DNA of 5,269 nt from Chloroflexota bacterium (GTDB taxonomy: Bacteria > Chloroflexota > Chloroflexia > JAMDCE01), in NCBI GenBank assembly GCA_023489135.1, contig JAMDCE010000038.1, positions 1 to 5,269 of the forward strand, given 5' to 3'. Below, in pieces: positions 1-5,269 of the stretch. The notes under the pieces are model-generated. The model was not told the DNA's origin and did no database searches. It saw nothing but the letters and a program-made list of their open reading frames with translations. Each line of letters begins with the position of its first letter. The first letter of the stretch is position 1. A program made the translations under genes and the position numbers.

Positions 1-1
1 C

Positions 2-322
2 GAATGGGAAGAAGACAACGTCTACCCGGAAGTGGGCAAACTCCTGAGACGATACGGCAACCCCACAGCCACGATGGAGGTTGATCACGAAGCCATCGTC
101 CAAAGGATAGACCAGTTCCGCAATGACGTGGCCGCGTTTCTGTCTATGAGTGGTCGTCCCGGAGAGCAAGCGCCACTTACCCACCAGTTGGTTAAGAACG
201 CCTGGCAGCTAGATGCCATACTGTCCCTTCACTTCCGCAAGGAAGAAGAAGCGTATCTCCCTCTGGTGGACTCGCACCTGACGGAGAAAGAAGTCGAAAA
301 GCTGTTGGGGGGCGAGCACTAG
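2..322 (+). CDS. Hemerythrin/HHE cation-binding domain protein, 5' end cut by the window
   Basis: The visible part is 106 residues of a small all-helical protein. The frame is open to the left edge, so the true start is outside; the GTG at 32-34 is internal, because the motif before it is conserved. Two HHE-type half-sites are seen. The first is WEEDNVYPEV (visible residues 2-11), whose partner histidine would lie just upstream of the window. The second is HFRKEEEAYLPLV (77-89), a classic HxxxE helix with H77 and E81. H29, in MEVDHEAI, is a further likely ligand. Proteins of this family bind a non-haem di-iron centre in a four-helix bundle and handle or sense O2, NO or iron, usually in the cytoplasm. 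The specific role cannot be read from the sequence. The gene lies 151 bp upstream of a flavin oxidoreductase on the same strand, which has its own promoter. Family call is firm; function is open. Confidence 0.85.
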   Translation, partial: EWEEDNVYPEVGKLLRRYGNPTATMEVDHEAIVQRIDQFRNDVAAFLSMSGRPGEQAPLTHQLVKNAWQLDAILSLHFRKEEEAYLPLVDSHLTEKEVEKLLGGEH

Positions 323-338
323 CTGGGGCTCCCCATTT
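310..338 (+). terminator. Possible weak terminator hairpin over the hemerythrin stop codon
   Basis: GGG (310-312) and GAGC (314-317), with C313 bulged, can pair with GCTC (328-331) and CCC (332-334), leaving a 10-nt loop. Only ATTT follows, so the U tract is very short. The hairpin spans the TAG stop at 320-322 and ends against the -35 box of the next promoter. It is weak as an intrinsic terminator, but its place between two separately promoted genes is sensible. Confidence 0.3.
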
Positions 339-365
339 GACACGCCGTCGCAGCTTCGGTAGAAT
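337..365 (+). promoter_or_regulatory. Sigma70-type promoter for the flavoprotein gene
   Basis: A perfect -35 hexamer TTGACA (337-342) is followed by a 17-nt spacer and a -10 hexamer TAGAAT (360-365), one mismatch from TATAAT. Transcription would start near 372-373, giving a leader of about 100 nt before the ATG at 474. Position, strand and spacing all fit, and the site is in the gap between the hemerythrin stop and the reductase start. I see no clear operator. Confidence 0.7.
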
Positions 366-380
366 TGCCCTGAATGATAT

Positions 381-431
381 CGCGGGTTGCACCCCGACGA
401 GAGCCGGCTTGCAGTGCAGGCGCCACCCGCG
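381..431 (+). repeat. Inverted repeat in the 5' leader of the flavoprotein gene
   Basis: CGCGGGT (381-387) and ACCCGCG (425-431) are perfect inverted copies separated by 37 nt, all within the predicted mRNA leader. They could close a long hairpin upstream of the ribosome binding site. No known riboswitch class is recognised, and a 7-bp match of this composition can arise by chance in GC-rich DNA. Confidence 0.3.
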
Positions 432-463
432 GGCGAACCACGTCCAGATAGAGTAACGACGAC

Positions 464-467
464 GGAG
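464..467 (+). promoter_or_regulatory. Ribosome binding site that sets the reductase start
   Basis: GGAG ends 6 nt before the ATG at 474. It favours that ATG over the in-frame TTG at 387, which would add 29 residues with no family resemblance ahead of the FAD-binding strand. Confidence 0.7.
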
Positions 468-473
468 TTGACG

Positions 474-1379
474 ATGTACGACGTAATTGTCGTTGGGGCC
501 GGACCGGCTGGTCTATCAGCTGCTGTGTATTGCGCTCGAGGGAGACTTGAAACGCTGGTCATAGGCAAATCGGTCGAATCGAGAAGCAGCAAGGCGCACG
601 TCATAGACAACTACTTTGGATTCCCCAATGGCATCTCAGGCAAGGAGTTGATCTCGCTGGGAGCCGAGCACGCGCGACGGTTTGGGGCTAAGATCATCGA
701 CAGCGAAGTGGTGGCCATAAAGCCTCCACAACGATTCGTAGAACAATCAGAGCACTTTGAAGTCGAGTTAGCCGGCACCGAGAGACTGACGGCGAAAGCT
801 ATCATTCTCGCCACAGGAGTCGGCTCCAAGCCCAGTGGAATCGCACAAGAGGATCACTTCGTCGGAAAGGGAGTCTCTTACTGCGCTGACTGCGACGGGT
901 TCTTTTACCGGAACAAGAGAGTAGCCGTCATCGGGTCGGGCAACTACGCGGCGAAAGAAGCGGTGGAGCTGCTGCCTAATACCAGTGAAGTGACGATTTT
1001 CTCACAAGGGCGTCCGTTCGCGTTCAGCGAACAGTTGTCCAGGGACCTGAGCCAGACCCCTATCAAGTTGCGAACCGACAAGGTGCTGGAATTCGCGGGT
1101 GACGAACAGCTTGGCCTGTTGAAGTTGGATTCGGGTGAGATGTGGCCAGTTGATGGCGCCTTCCTCGCGCTCGGAATGGCGTCGAGCGCAGACTTTGCTC
1201 GGACCCTCGGCCTGCAGCTGGAAAAAGGCTTCATCGCCGTCGACAAGGACAGGATGACCAATTGCCCCGGGTTGTTCGCGGCAGGCGATTGCACTGGTCC
1301 GCCCCTCCAAGTAGCTAAGTGCGTCGGCGACGGCTGCGTAGCAGCGCTCTCGGCCATGGCCTGGATCAGGCACATGTGA
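474..1379 (+). CDS. Thioredoxin reductase-like FAD-dependent pyridine nucleotide-disulfide oxidoreductase
   Basis: 301 residues, the usual length of low-molecular-weight thioredoxin reductases, and cytoplasmic (no signal peptide). Starting at ATG 474, the protein opens directly with the FAD Rossmann strand MYDVIVVGAGPAGLSAA (GAGPAG at 8-13). It then has a redox-active CADC at 137-140, where E. coli TrxB has CATC, a second Rossmann motif VAVIGSGNYAAKEA (GSGNYA 154-159), and the C-terminal FAD motif GLFAAGDC (266-273). Family members move electrons from a nicotinamide or other donor through FAD to a disulfide partner. Unusually, the HRRxxxR loop that grips the NADPH 2'-phosphate is replaced by FSQGRPF at about 176-182, so NADH or a non-nicotinamide donor is possible. 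Extra cysteines lie at 264, 273, 283 and 288. No thioredoxin gene is nearby, so trxB is not assigned. The gene has its own promoter and is convergent with the next gene. Confidence 0.88.
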   Translation: MYDVIVVGAGPAGLSAAVYCARGRLETLVIGKSVESRSSKAHVIDNYFGFPNGISGKELISLGAEHARRFGAKIIDSEVVAIKPPQRFVEQSEHFEVELAGTERLTAKAIILATGVGSKPSGIAQEDHFVGKGVSYCADCDGFFYRNKRVAVIGSGNYAAKEAVELLPNTSEVTIFSQGRPFAFSEQLSRDLSQTPIKLRTDKVLEFAGDEQLGLLKLDSGEMWPVDGAFLALGMASSADFARTLGLQLEKGFIAVDKDRMTNCPGLFAAGDCTGPPLQVAKCVGDGCVAALSAMAWIRHM

Positions 1380-1383
1380 GCAT

Positions 1384-1408
1384 CGAGCGCAACCTGAGAC
1401 TGCGCTCG
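1384..1408. terminator. Perfect 8-bp hairpin in the convergent intergenic gap
   Basis: CGAGCGCA (1384-1391) and TGCGCTCG (1401-1408) are perfect inverted copies around a 9-nt loop. They fill almost all of the 30-bp gap between the stops of the + strand reductase and the - strand YfhO-like gene. The place suggests a shared bidirectional terminator or mRNA 3'-end stabiliser. Neither strand shows a T tract after the stem, so standard intrinsic termination is not shown. Confidence 0.5.
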
Positions 1409-1409
1409 C

Positions 1410-4016
1410 TCAAGTTGCAGACGCGTCTGTCCCGGGGACAGACGCTGAAGCGGAAGACGAGATGCAGTGGGCGGGCGCTCGCCGTAGGGGATGAGCCATT
1501 CTCCCCCAGCGCCATTGCCAGGACCACGGCACTACGCAGTAGACCAGCACGACAACGGCCAGCAACAGAGTTGTCATTGAGATGGCGCGCCCCGCGTAGA
1601 ACGACATAGGCTCGAAGCTGAAAACCACCTCGTGAGAGCCCGCGGTCAGGAACACACCCCTGAACAGGTAATCGGCGTGGTACATCTTTGCTTCCCGGCC
1701 GTCGACGTACACCTTCCACCCCGGATAGTACGAATCAGTGAGAACTAGAAACGCGTTCTTCGGCGACGACGCACGCACTCGCACAGACTCGCGACTGTAG
1801 TCCTCAATCCGCGCCTCTCCTGCTGAGGAGGATGCCGGCTCCGGCACAGGCCGGGTTGATACATTGCTAAGCCCCGAGTCTTCGCCAAGCAGCGACACCT
1901 CGAAGTTCTCCTCCAACGCCACGGCGCGTGAAGGGTCGAACCCATTTTCTGTGATTTTGTTAAGCACAGATTTGCCGTTCGGGGCGACGATGGCCGAGCC
2001 CACTAGAAACGCCCGCGGCAGGATGTGCGGATTCTCGTAGACGGTGACATCATCCTGCTGGTAGACCACTTTGTACTCCGCCGGCATAGGGTCTTTGCCA
2101 CGGGATACGATGTAACGCACGTTCCAGAGGTCGAGCAACCGCAAGTTTCCGTGCTCGATCGCTCTGTTGAAATCATTGTTCCTCTCCGGGCCCAGGGAAC
2201 TGTAGCCTCCCACCACGGAGACGCGCCAGGACATGAGCCTGTTGGGCTCAACTGCCCTGACGTAATCCTTGTTGTAAACGCGGTACCTGCCGTTGTTCTC
2301 CACGAGGAACCTGGCCACCCCGGACGGCGTCGACAGCGACGAGATGGCCATCCGAGGATGGAAGTCCTCCGCGAACATCGTGAGGTCAACCAGGGCAACC
2401 GCCAGCACAAGCGCAACCCAGACCCCACTGAGCCTACGGAAACGCAGCCACAAGAGAAGCAGAGTCCCAGATCCACATAGAAGGAGAATCGCCCTCAAGG
2501 TTCGCTCATTCGAGATATCCAGCGAATACAGAAGAGACCCATACACCCTCTCCGCGGTGAGACCTGAGCCCAAGCTTCGCAAGGACAGGTACTGCGACTG
2601 TATTAAGGACAGAGCCGAGCTCTTGTCGCTCAGCAGCATCTCCCGCAAATAGAATTGCCCCAAAACAATCATGCCCGAGAACACAATGATGGCGATGCCG
2701 AACAGCGAGAGCCTTACGGCAAGACTCTTCTCGAGTCTCACCTCTCGTGTGCTGAGCGTGCGAATCAGCCAGTCCATACCCATTGCCGCCAGCACTGCCA
2801 GTGAGAAAACGAAAAGGTAAGTGTAGCGTCCGGGGTCGCGCAGGGAGTGAAATCCAGGCAACTGCCAGAGGAGCGAGTACAGCTTCACCGGTAGATAGTC
2901 GCCCAGGGCCAGGTACAGACTGACAGCACCGAGGAGCCCGAAGAAAACCACCAGCCTGCGCCGCACGAAGAACAACGCCAGCACGGCCAGTGCCAACGGC
3001 GCGATACCGGCGTACACCGTCGATTCCCACAGGTTCCACAGGGTCCATCCGTTCCCGTCCGGGCCAACGAAGAAATACGGAAAGATCAGGTCGATCAGGT
3101 TGGGGACCGGCAGCGCGAACAGCGAGGCAAACCAGTAGGACGGCGAGGTACCTCTGCTGGTAGTTTGTCCCAGTTCGTACAGTGGCATGAGTTGGACCGC
3201 CGCGAGGCCGAAACCCACCGCAACCACCAAGAGCACCACCAGCGCGGCCAGCGGAATGTTTGCACACGCGCTCCTACCGGCAGCCAGCACGGCACGCACG
3301 GGCGACGAGCCGCCTGCTGCCCTCCAGGCATCTATTGCTTGCCATATAAGCGTCCTGAAGACGACGTAAAGCGACAGCGCCAGAAGGGTCATAAGCAACG
3401 GCTGGATGTGCACGCCGAGACTCTGCATCGCCAGGGCTACTCCCGCGAGGAGCAACCAAAGGTAGCGCTTACGCCCCGAAGACCTCAGCGCGGTTTCGAC
3501 GAGCAAGAGTATCATCGGCAACCAGACCGCACTGTTGGTCACATTGGTATGTTGCATCTGCCCAACCATAAAGCTGCCGTAAGCGAAGGTGAGTCCGCCC
3601 AGGAGTGAACCGTGGCGCCCGATGCCCAACGTGCGACCGAAAGCGTAGAAGAAAATGCTGGCAAGAAAATAGCGGAGCACCCTGAGCAACAGGAATGCGT
3701 TTTGAACTGGAAAGAGCCACAGCAGCAGAACATTCGGCGGGTAGAGCATGCCACCCTCGCCGTCGGCGAAGAGCGGATACCCGCCAAAAATGTGCGGGGT
3801 CCACAGCGGAATACTGTTTTGGCTGATAGCCCGGTCCAGAGTCGACATCACCGGGTAGTAGTAGGTGCTGGTATCCGCTTCCTCGAAAACACGCCCGTCC
3901 ACAAGATCCGTGTGGAACACGAACACAGCCACCAGCAGCAGCAGAATCGCAACATCGAGGTCGCGCAGCCACTCGACGGTCCTCCATTTGTGTACCAGAC
4001 CCTGGATACCGCTCAT
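1410..4016 (-). CDS. YfhO-family polytopic membrane protein (GT-C-like)
   Basis: 868 residues from the ATG at 4016, with about 15 hydrophobic segments: one at 19-36, a cluster at about 94-277, more at about 334-455 and 507-547, and a last one at 812-831. Family marks are EEADTSTYYYP (45-55) in the first outer loop with acidic residues typical of GT-C enzymes, PLWTPHIFGGYPLFADGEGG (70-89), LRDPGRY (392-398), LLDLWNVRYIV (627-637) and YYPGWKVYVDG (763-773). Residues about 550-810 form the outer soluble domain. In Bacillus subtilis, YfhO is proposed to transfer sugar from an undecaprenyl-phosphate carrier to lipoteichoic acid; here the acceptor is unknown. The gene follows a glycosidase gene closely on the same strand. 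A TTG at 4040 would add 8 residues and overlap the upstream stop as TTGA; ATG 4016 has GAGAG 8 nt upstream and is preferred. The polar, Ser/Ala-rich tail after about 840 looks non-conserved and overlaps the 1423-1445 palindrome. Confidence 0.88.
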   Translation of the reverse strand: MSGIQGLVHKWRTVEWLRDLDVAILLLLVAVFVFHTDLVDGRVFEEADTSTYYYPVMSTLDRAISQNSIPLWTPHIFGGYPLFADGEGGMLYPPNVLLLWLFPVQNAFLLLRVLRYFLASIFFYAFGRTLGIGRHGSLLGGLTFAYGSFMVGQMQHTNVTNSAVWLPMILLLVETALRSSGRKRYLWLLLAGVALAMQSLGVHIQPLLMTLLALSLYVVFRTLIWQAIDAWRAAGGSSPVRAVLAAGRSACANIPLAALVVLLVVAVGFGLAAVQLMPLYELGQTTSRGTSPSYWFASLFALPVPNLIDLIFPYFFVGPDGNGWTLWNLWESTVYAGIAPLALAVLALFFVRRRLVVFFGLLGAVSLYLALGDYLPVKLYSLLWQLPGFHSLRDPGRYTYLFVFSLAVLAAMGMDWLIRTLSTREVRLEKSLAVRLSLFGIAIIVFSGMIVLGQFYLREMLLSDKSSALSLIQSQYLSLRSLGSGLTAERVYGSLLYSLDISNERTLRAILLLCGSGTLLLLWLRFRRLSGVWVALVLAVALVDLTMFAEDFHPRMAISSLSTPSGVARFLVENNGRYRVYNKDYVRAVEPNRLMSWRVSVVGGYSSLGPERNNDFNRAIEHGNLRLLDLWNVRYIVSRGKDPMPAEYKVVYQQDDVTVYENPHILPRAFLVGSAIVAPNGKSVLNKITENGFDPSRAVALEENFEVSLLGEDSGLSNVSTRPVPEPASSSAGEARIEDYSRESVRVRASSPKNAFLVLTDSYYPGWKVYVDGREAKMYHADYLFRGVFLTAGSHEVVFSFEPMSFYAGRAISMTTLLLAVVVLVYCVVPWSWQWRWGRMAHPLRRAPAHCISSSASASVPGTDASAT
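1423..1445. repeat. 23-nt near-perfect palindrome at the end of the YfhO-like gene
   Basis: GCGTCTGTCCC (1423-1433) pairs base for base with GGGACAGACGC (1435-1445) around a single central G at 1434. In RNA this is about a 10-bp stem with a 3-nt loop. It lies 43 nt beyond the reductase stop on the + strand, and on the - strand it encodes tail residues about 858-865 of the YfhO-like protein. Together with the 1384-1408 hairpin it makes a tandem hairpin pair at the convergent junction. A transcript-end function or a dyad protein-binding site are both possible. No T tract follows. Confidence 0.6.
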
Positions 4017-4040
4017 CAGGTTAGCTCTCGTGACTGTCAA
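4017..4040 (-). promoter_or_regulatory. Translation start region of the YfhO-like gene, coupled to the upstream stop
   Basis: On the minus strand the glycosidase frame ends TAT TGA (stop 4039-4037). The TGA overlaps a possible TTG start (4040-4038) as TTGA. Twenty nt after the stop comes ATG 4016-4014, with GAGAG (4029-4025) 8 nt before it. Either start puts the two genes close enough for translational coupling. No purine-rich site is well placed for the TTG. Confidence 0.5.
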
Positions 4041-5191
4041 TAGTCGATCCTAATCACGTGCGGACGATCGTGCGCATACGTCAAGGTGACGATCCCGTTT
4101 CGTGTATTGTAGGCATAATGATCCGAATCGGCAAGTGATATCAGTGATAGAATAAGAGAGCGCCCGTCGATAGAGACCCTTTTCGGCTCGGGCGAGAAGA
4201 CGCGCGCAAAACCATTGATAGCCTGCGGTCCCCTCACCTCAACCTGGAACGACGAATCAGTGGACTTCTCATCGTGCAACGAGCTATTGGTCCACACTAC
4301 TCCCGGCGCGTTCCGGATAACATACAACTTGAAGGTGCCTGGATTTGCCACCGTTCGAATGCTGCCTCGTGGCCTGAAGAACCTGTTTGCGCTTACGTCG
4401 TAAGCCACCGCGTCCTTGGCGCTGTCCACACCTATGTCGCTCGTGGCTATGCCCACGGGCTTCTCCGCTTCCCGGCCCGGGATGCCCAGGTAAGTCATCG
4501 GCCCGACGGTGGTAGCGAAGTAGCTGGGATTAAGCGATCGGTCGTAGACCGTGCGCCCCTGGAAGGCGTCGTAGTGCGCCAGTACGCTGCGATACCTGCT
4601 CAGGGTCTCGCGAGTCATCGACGGCAGGTCGAAGCTCAGGACGGTCTGGATGCCTAACGCGACTCCAGCCTGCAGCCACCACTGATTCACCATCGATACG
4701 TTGGGATCACCGAAAGCCGCTCCCATATTGGGCCGCTGCCCGAGGGCCATCTTCTGCAATACGGCGTAGTCCAGGTGTTCCACCAGGCCAGGGAAGGGAT
4801 ACCCATTCGAGTAACTGGGCTGCTCATCCCCATATCTGAACGTGTGAGCGTAGCGATTGGCCAGCGGAGGCGTCATCCACCCGCTCTCAATGTACACGTC
4901 TTTCTTGAGCGATGAAGCATTTTCCTGTATGAATCGGTAGATCTCCAGGGTCTGCCCACCTACCCTGTCGACCATTCCGAACGAGTCAAGCCTGTTTTCA
5001 TCAACCAGGGCCCCATCGGCGTTCCCCAATCCGTCGACTTTGATGCCATCCACGTCGTATTTCTCAAAGAAATCGCGGAGGACGGACCCGATGTATTCCC
5101 TTGCGCCAGGGTTGGAATAGTCGAAAGCTAGACTCTTACGCTCCTCGTCACTCCGAAGCGAATCAGCGAGCCCGTGGCCGGCGCGCGGTCC
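4037..5191 (-). CDS. GH36-like (clan GH-D, alpha-galactosidase-type) glycosidase, 5' part missing or disrupted
   Basis: Numbering from the GTG at 5053, the visible protein has 338 residues. The open frame goes 46 codons further upstream, to a TAG at 5194-5192. Those extra codons match the family: SLAFDYSNPGAREYIGSVLR followed by FFEKYDVDGIKVDG is the usual approach to barrel strand 4. D7 in IKVD is the likely nucleophile. YIESGW (54-59) and RYGDE (73-77, D76) follow as candidate active-site strands. The TIM barrel seems to continue to about residue 165, then a C-terminal beta-rich domain (about 175-338). GTG 5053 cannot be the true start because it sits inside the catalytic strand. Whole enzymes of this type are usually well over 500 residues, so the N-terminal domain and strands 1-3 are lacking here. 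The likely reaction is hydrolysis of alpha-galactosides or related glycans; substrate and location are unknown. The gene is followed by the YfhO-like gene and probably co-transcribed with it. Confidence 0.68.
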   Translation of the reverse strand, partial: GPRAGHGLADSLRSDEERKSLAFDYSNPGAREYIGSVLRDFFEKYDVDGIKVDGLGNADGALVDENRLDSFGMVDRVGGQTLEIYRFIQENASSLKKDVYIESGWMTPPLANRYAHTFRYGDEQPSYSNGYPFPGLVEHLDYAVLQKMALGQRPNMGAAFGDPNVSMVNQWWLQAGVALGIQTVLSFDLPSMTRETLSRYRSVLAHYDAFQGRTVYDRSLNPSYFATTVGPMTYLGIPGREAEKPVGIATSDIGVDSAKDAVAYDVSANRFFRPRGSIRTVANPGTFKLYVIRNAPGVVWTNSSLHDEKSTDSSFQVEVRGPQAINGFARVFSPEPKRVSIDGRSLILSLISLADSDHYAYNTRNGIVTLTYAHDRPHVIRIDY

Positions 5192-5268
5192 CTACGGCTG
5201 GTGGTGACGGATTCATCCGACGGAGAAGTAGACAACTGGGCAGACTGGGCAGCCGCCAGGCTCATCAA
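5128..5268 (-). other. Out-of-frame open stretch upstream of the glycosidase, possible displaced 5' part
   Basis: Another minus-strand frame is open from the right edge to a TAG at 5130-5128. It begins LMSLAAAQSAQLSTSPSDES and overlaps the glycosidase frame by 61 nt (5131-5191). One missing base in the overlap, or a -1 shift, would join the two frames. I do not recognise the peptide and cannot show that it is glycosidase sequence. In the glycosidase's own frame this edge holds two stops (TAG 5194-5192, TGA 5215-5213). Confidence 0.25.
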
Positions 5269-5269
5269 G

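Noticed and set aside
387..473. TTG-started 29-residue extension of the reductase
   Set aside because: The extension has no family resemblance, while the ATG at 474 has GGAG 6 nt upstream and starts exactly at the FAD-binding strand.
944..1375. Long minus-strand open frames (up to 143 codons) opposite the reductase gene
   Set aside because: Their translations show no family motif and they lie fully antisense to a gene with clear domain motifs, so they are frame shadows.
1319..1609. Plus-strand open frame running across the convergent junction
   Set aside because: It starts inside the reductase gene in another frame, is Arg-rich, and has no domain; it only spans the two gene ends.
3165..4053. 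Plus-strand open frames of 143-147 codons opposite the YfhO-like gene
   Set aside because: They are rich in Arg, Gln and His with no recognisable domain, as expected from the antisense of a GC-rich membrane protein gene.
5051..5053. GTG at 5053 as the start of the glycosidase
   Set aside because: It is the valine just before DGIKVDG in a catalytic barrel strand, and recognisable family sequence continues upstream in frame.
1..5269. CRISPR array, tRNA, rRNA, transposase, integrase or toxin-antitoxin pair
   Set aside because: No spaced direct repeats, cloverleaf, ribosomal sequence or matching protein motifs were seen on either strand by eye.

Overview
The window looks like a piece of bacterial chromosome or a metagenomic contig. 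It is moderately GC-rich by eye (not counted), with dense bacterial gene spacing, Shine-Dalgarno-like sites and one good sigma70-type promoter. Genes run off both edges, so it may be a whole short contig. No gene fixes the taxon. A YfhO-type membrane protein next to a GH36-like glycosidase, with a hemerythrin and a thioredoxin-reductase-like flavoprotein nearby, would fit an environmental lineage such as Chloroflexota, but that is a weak guess.

Left part, + strand (1-1379). The window opens inside a hemerythrin/HHE-domain protein that ends at 322. A possible weak terminator hairpin sits over its stop codon. It is followed at once by a TTGACA-17-TAGAAT promoter (337-365), a leader of about 100 nt, and a 301-residue FAD-dependent oxidoreductase of the thioredoxin reductase type (474-1379). 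That enzyme keeps both Rossmann motifs and a CxxC redox centre but lacks the HRRxxxR NADPH signature.

Convergent junction (1380-1445). The flavoprotein gene and the long minus-strand gene end only 30 bp apart. Two strong inverted repeats lie here: a perfect 8-bp stem at 1384-1408, and a 23-nt near-perfect palindrome at 1423-1445 inside the last codons of the minus-strand gene.

Right part, - strand (1410 to the right edge). A GH36-like (clan GH-D) glycosidase gene (visible frame 5191 to 4037) runs into a YfhO-family polytopic membrane protein (4016 to 1410). A four-base TTGA overlap is possible if a TTG start is used. The pair probably forms one transcription unit acting on glycans, with the YfhO protein in the membrane. 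The glycosidase frame is closed at its 5' side by an in-frame TAG (5192-5194). Its first available start lies inside a catalytic barrel strand, so the gene is disrupted or the sequence carries an indel near this edge.

I found no CRISPR array, tRNA, rRNA, insertion sequence or clear new defence or mobile system. The points most worth a second look are the broken glycosidase, the cofactor-motif loss in the reductase and the junction hairpins.
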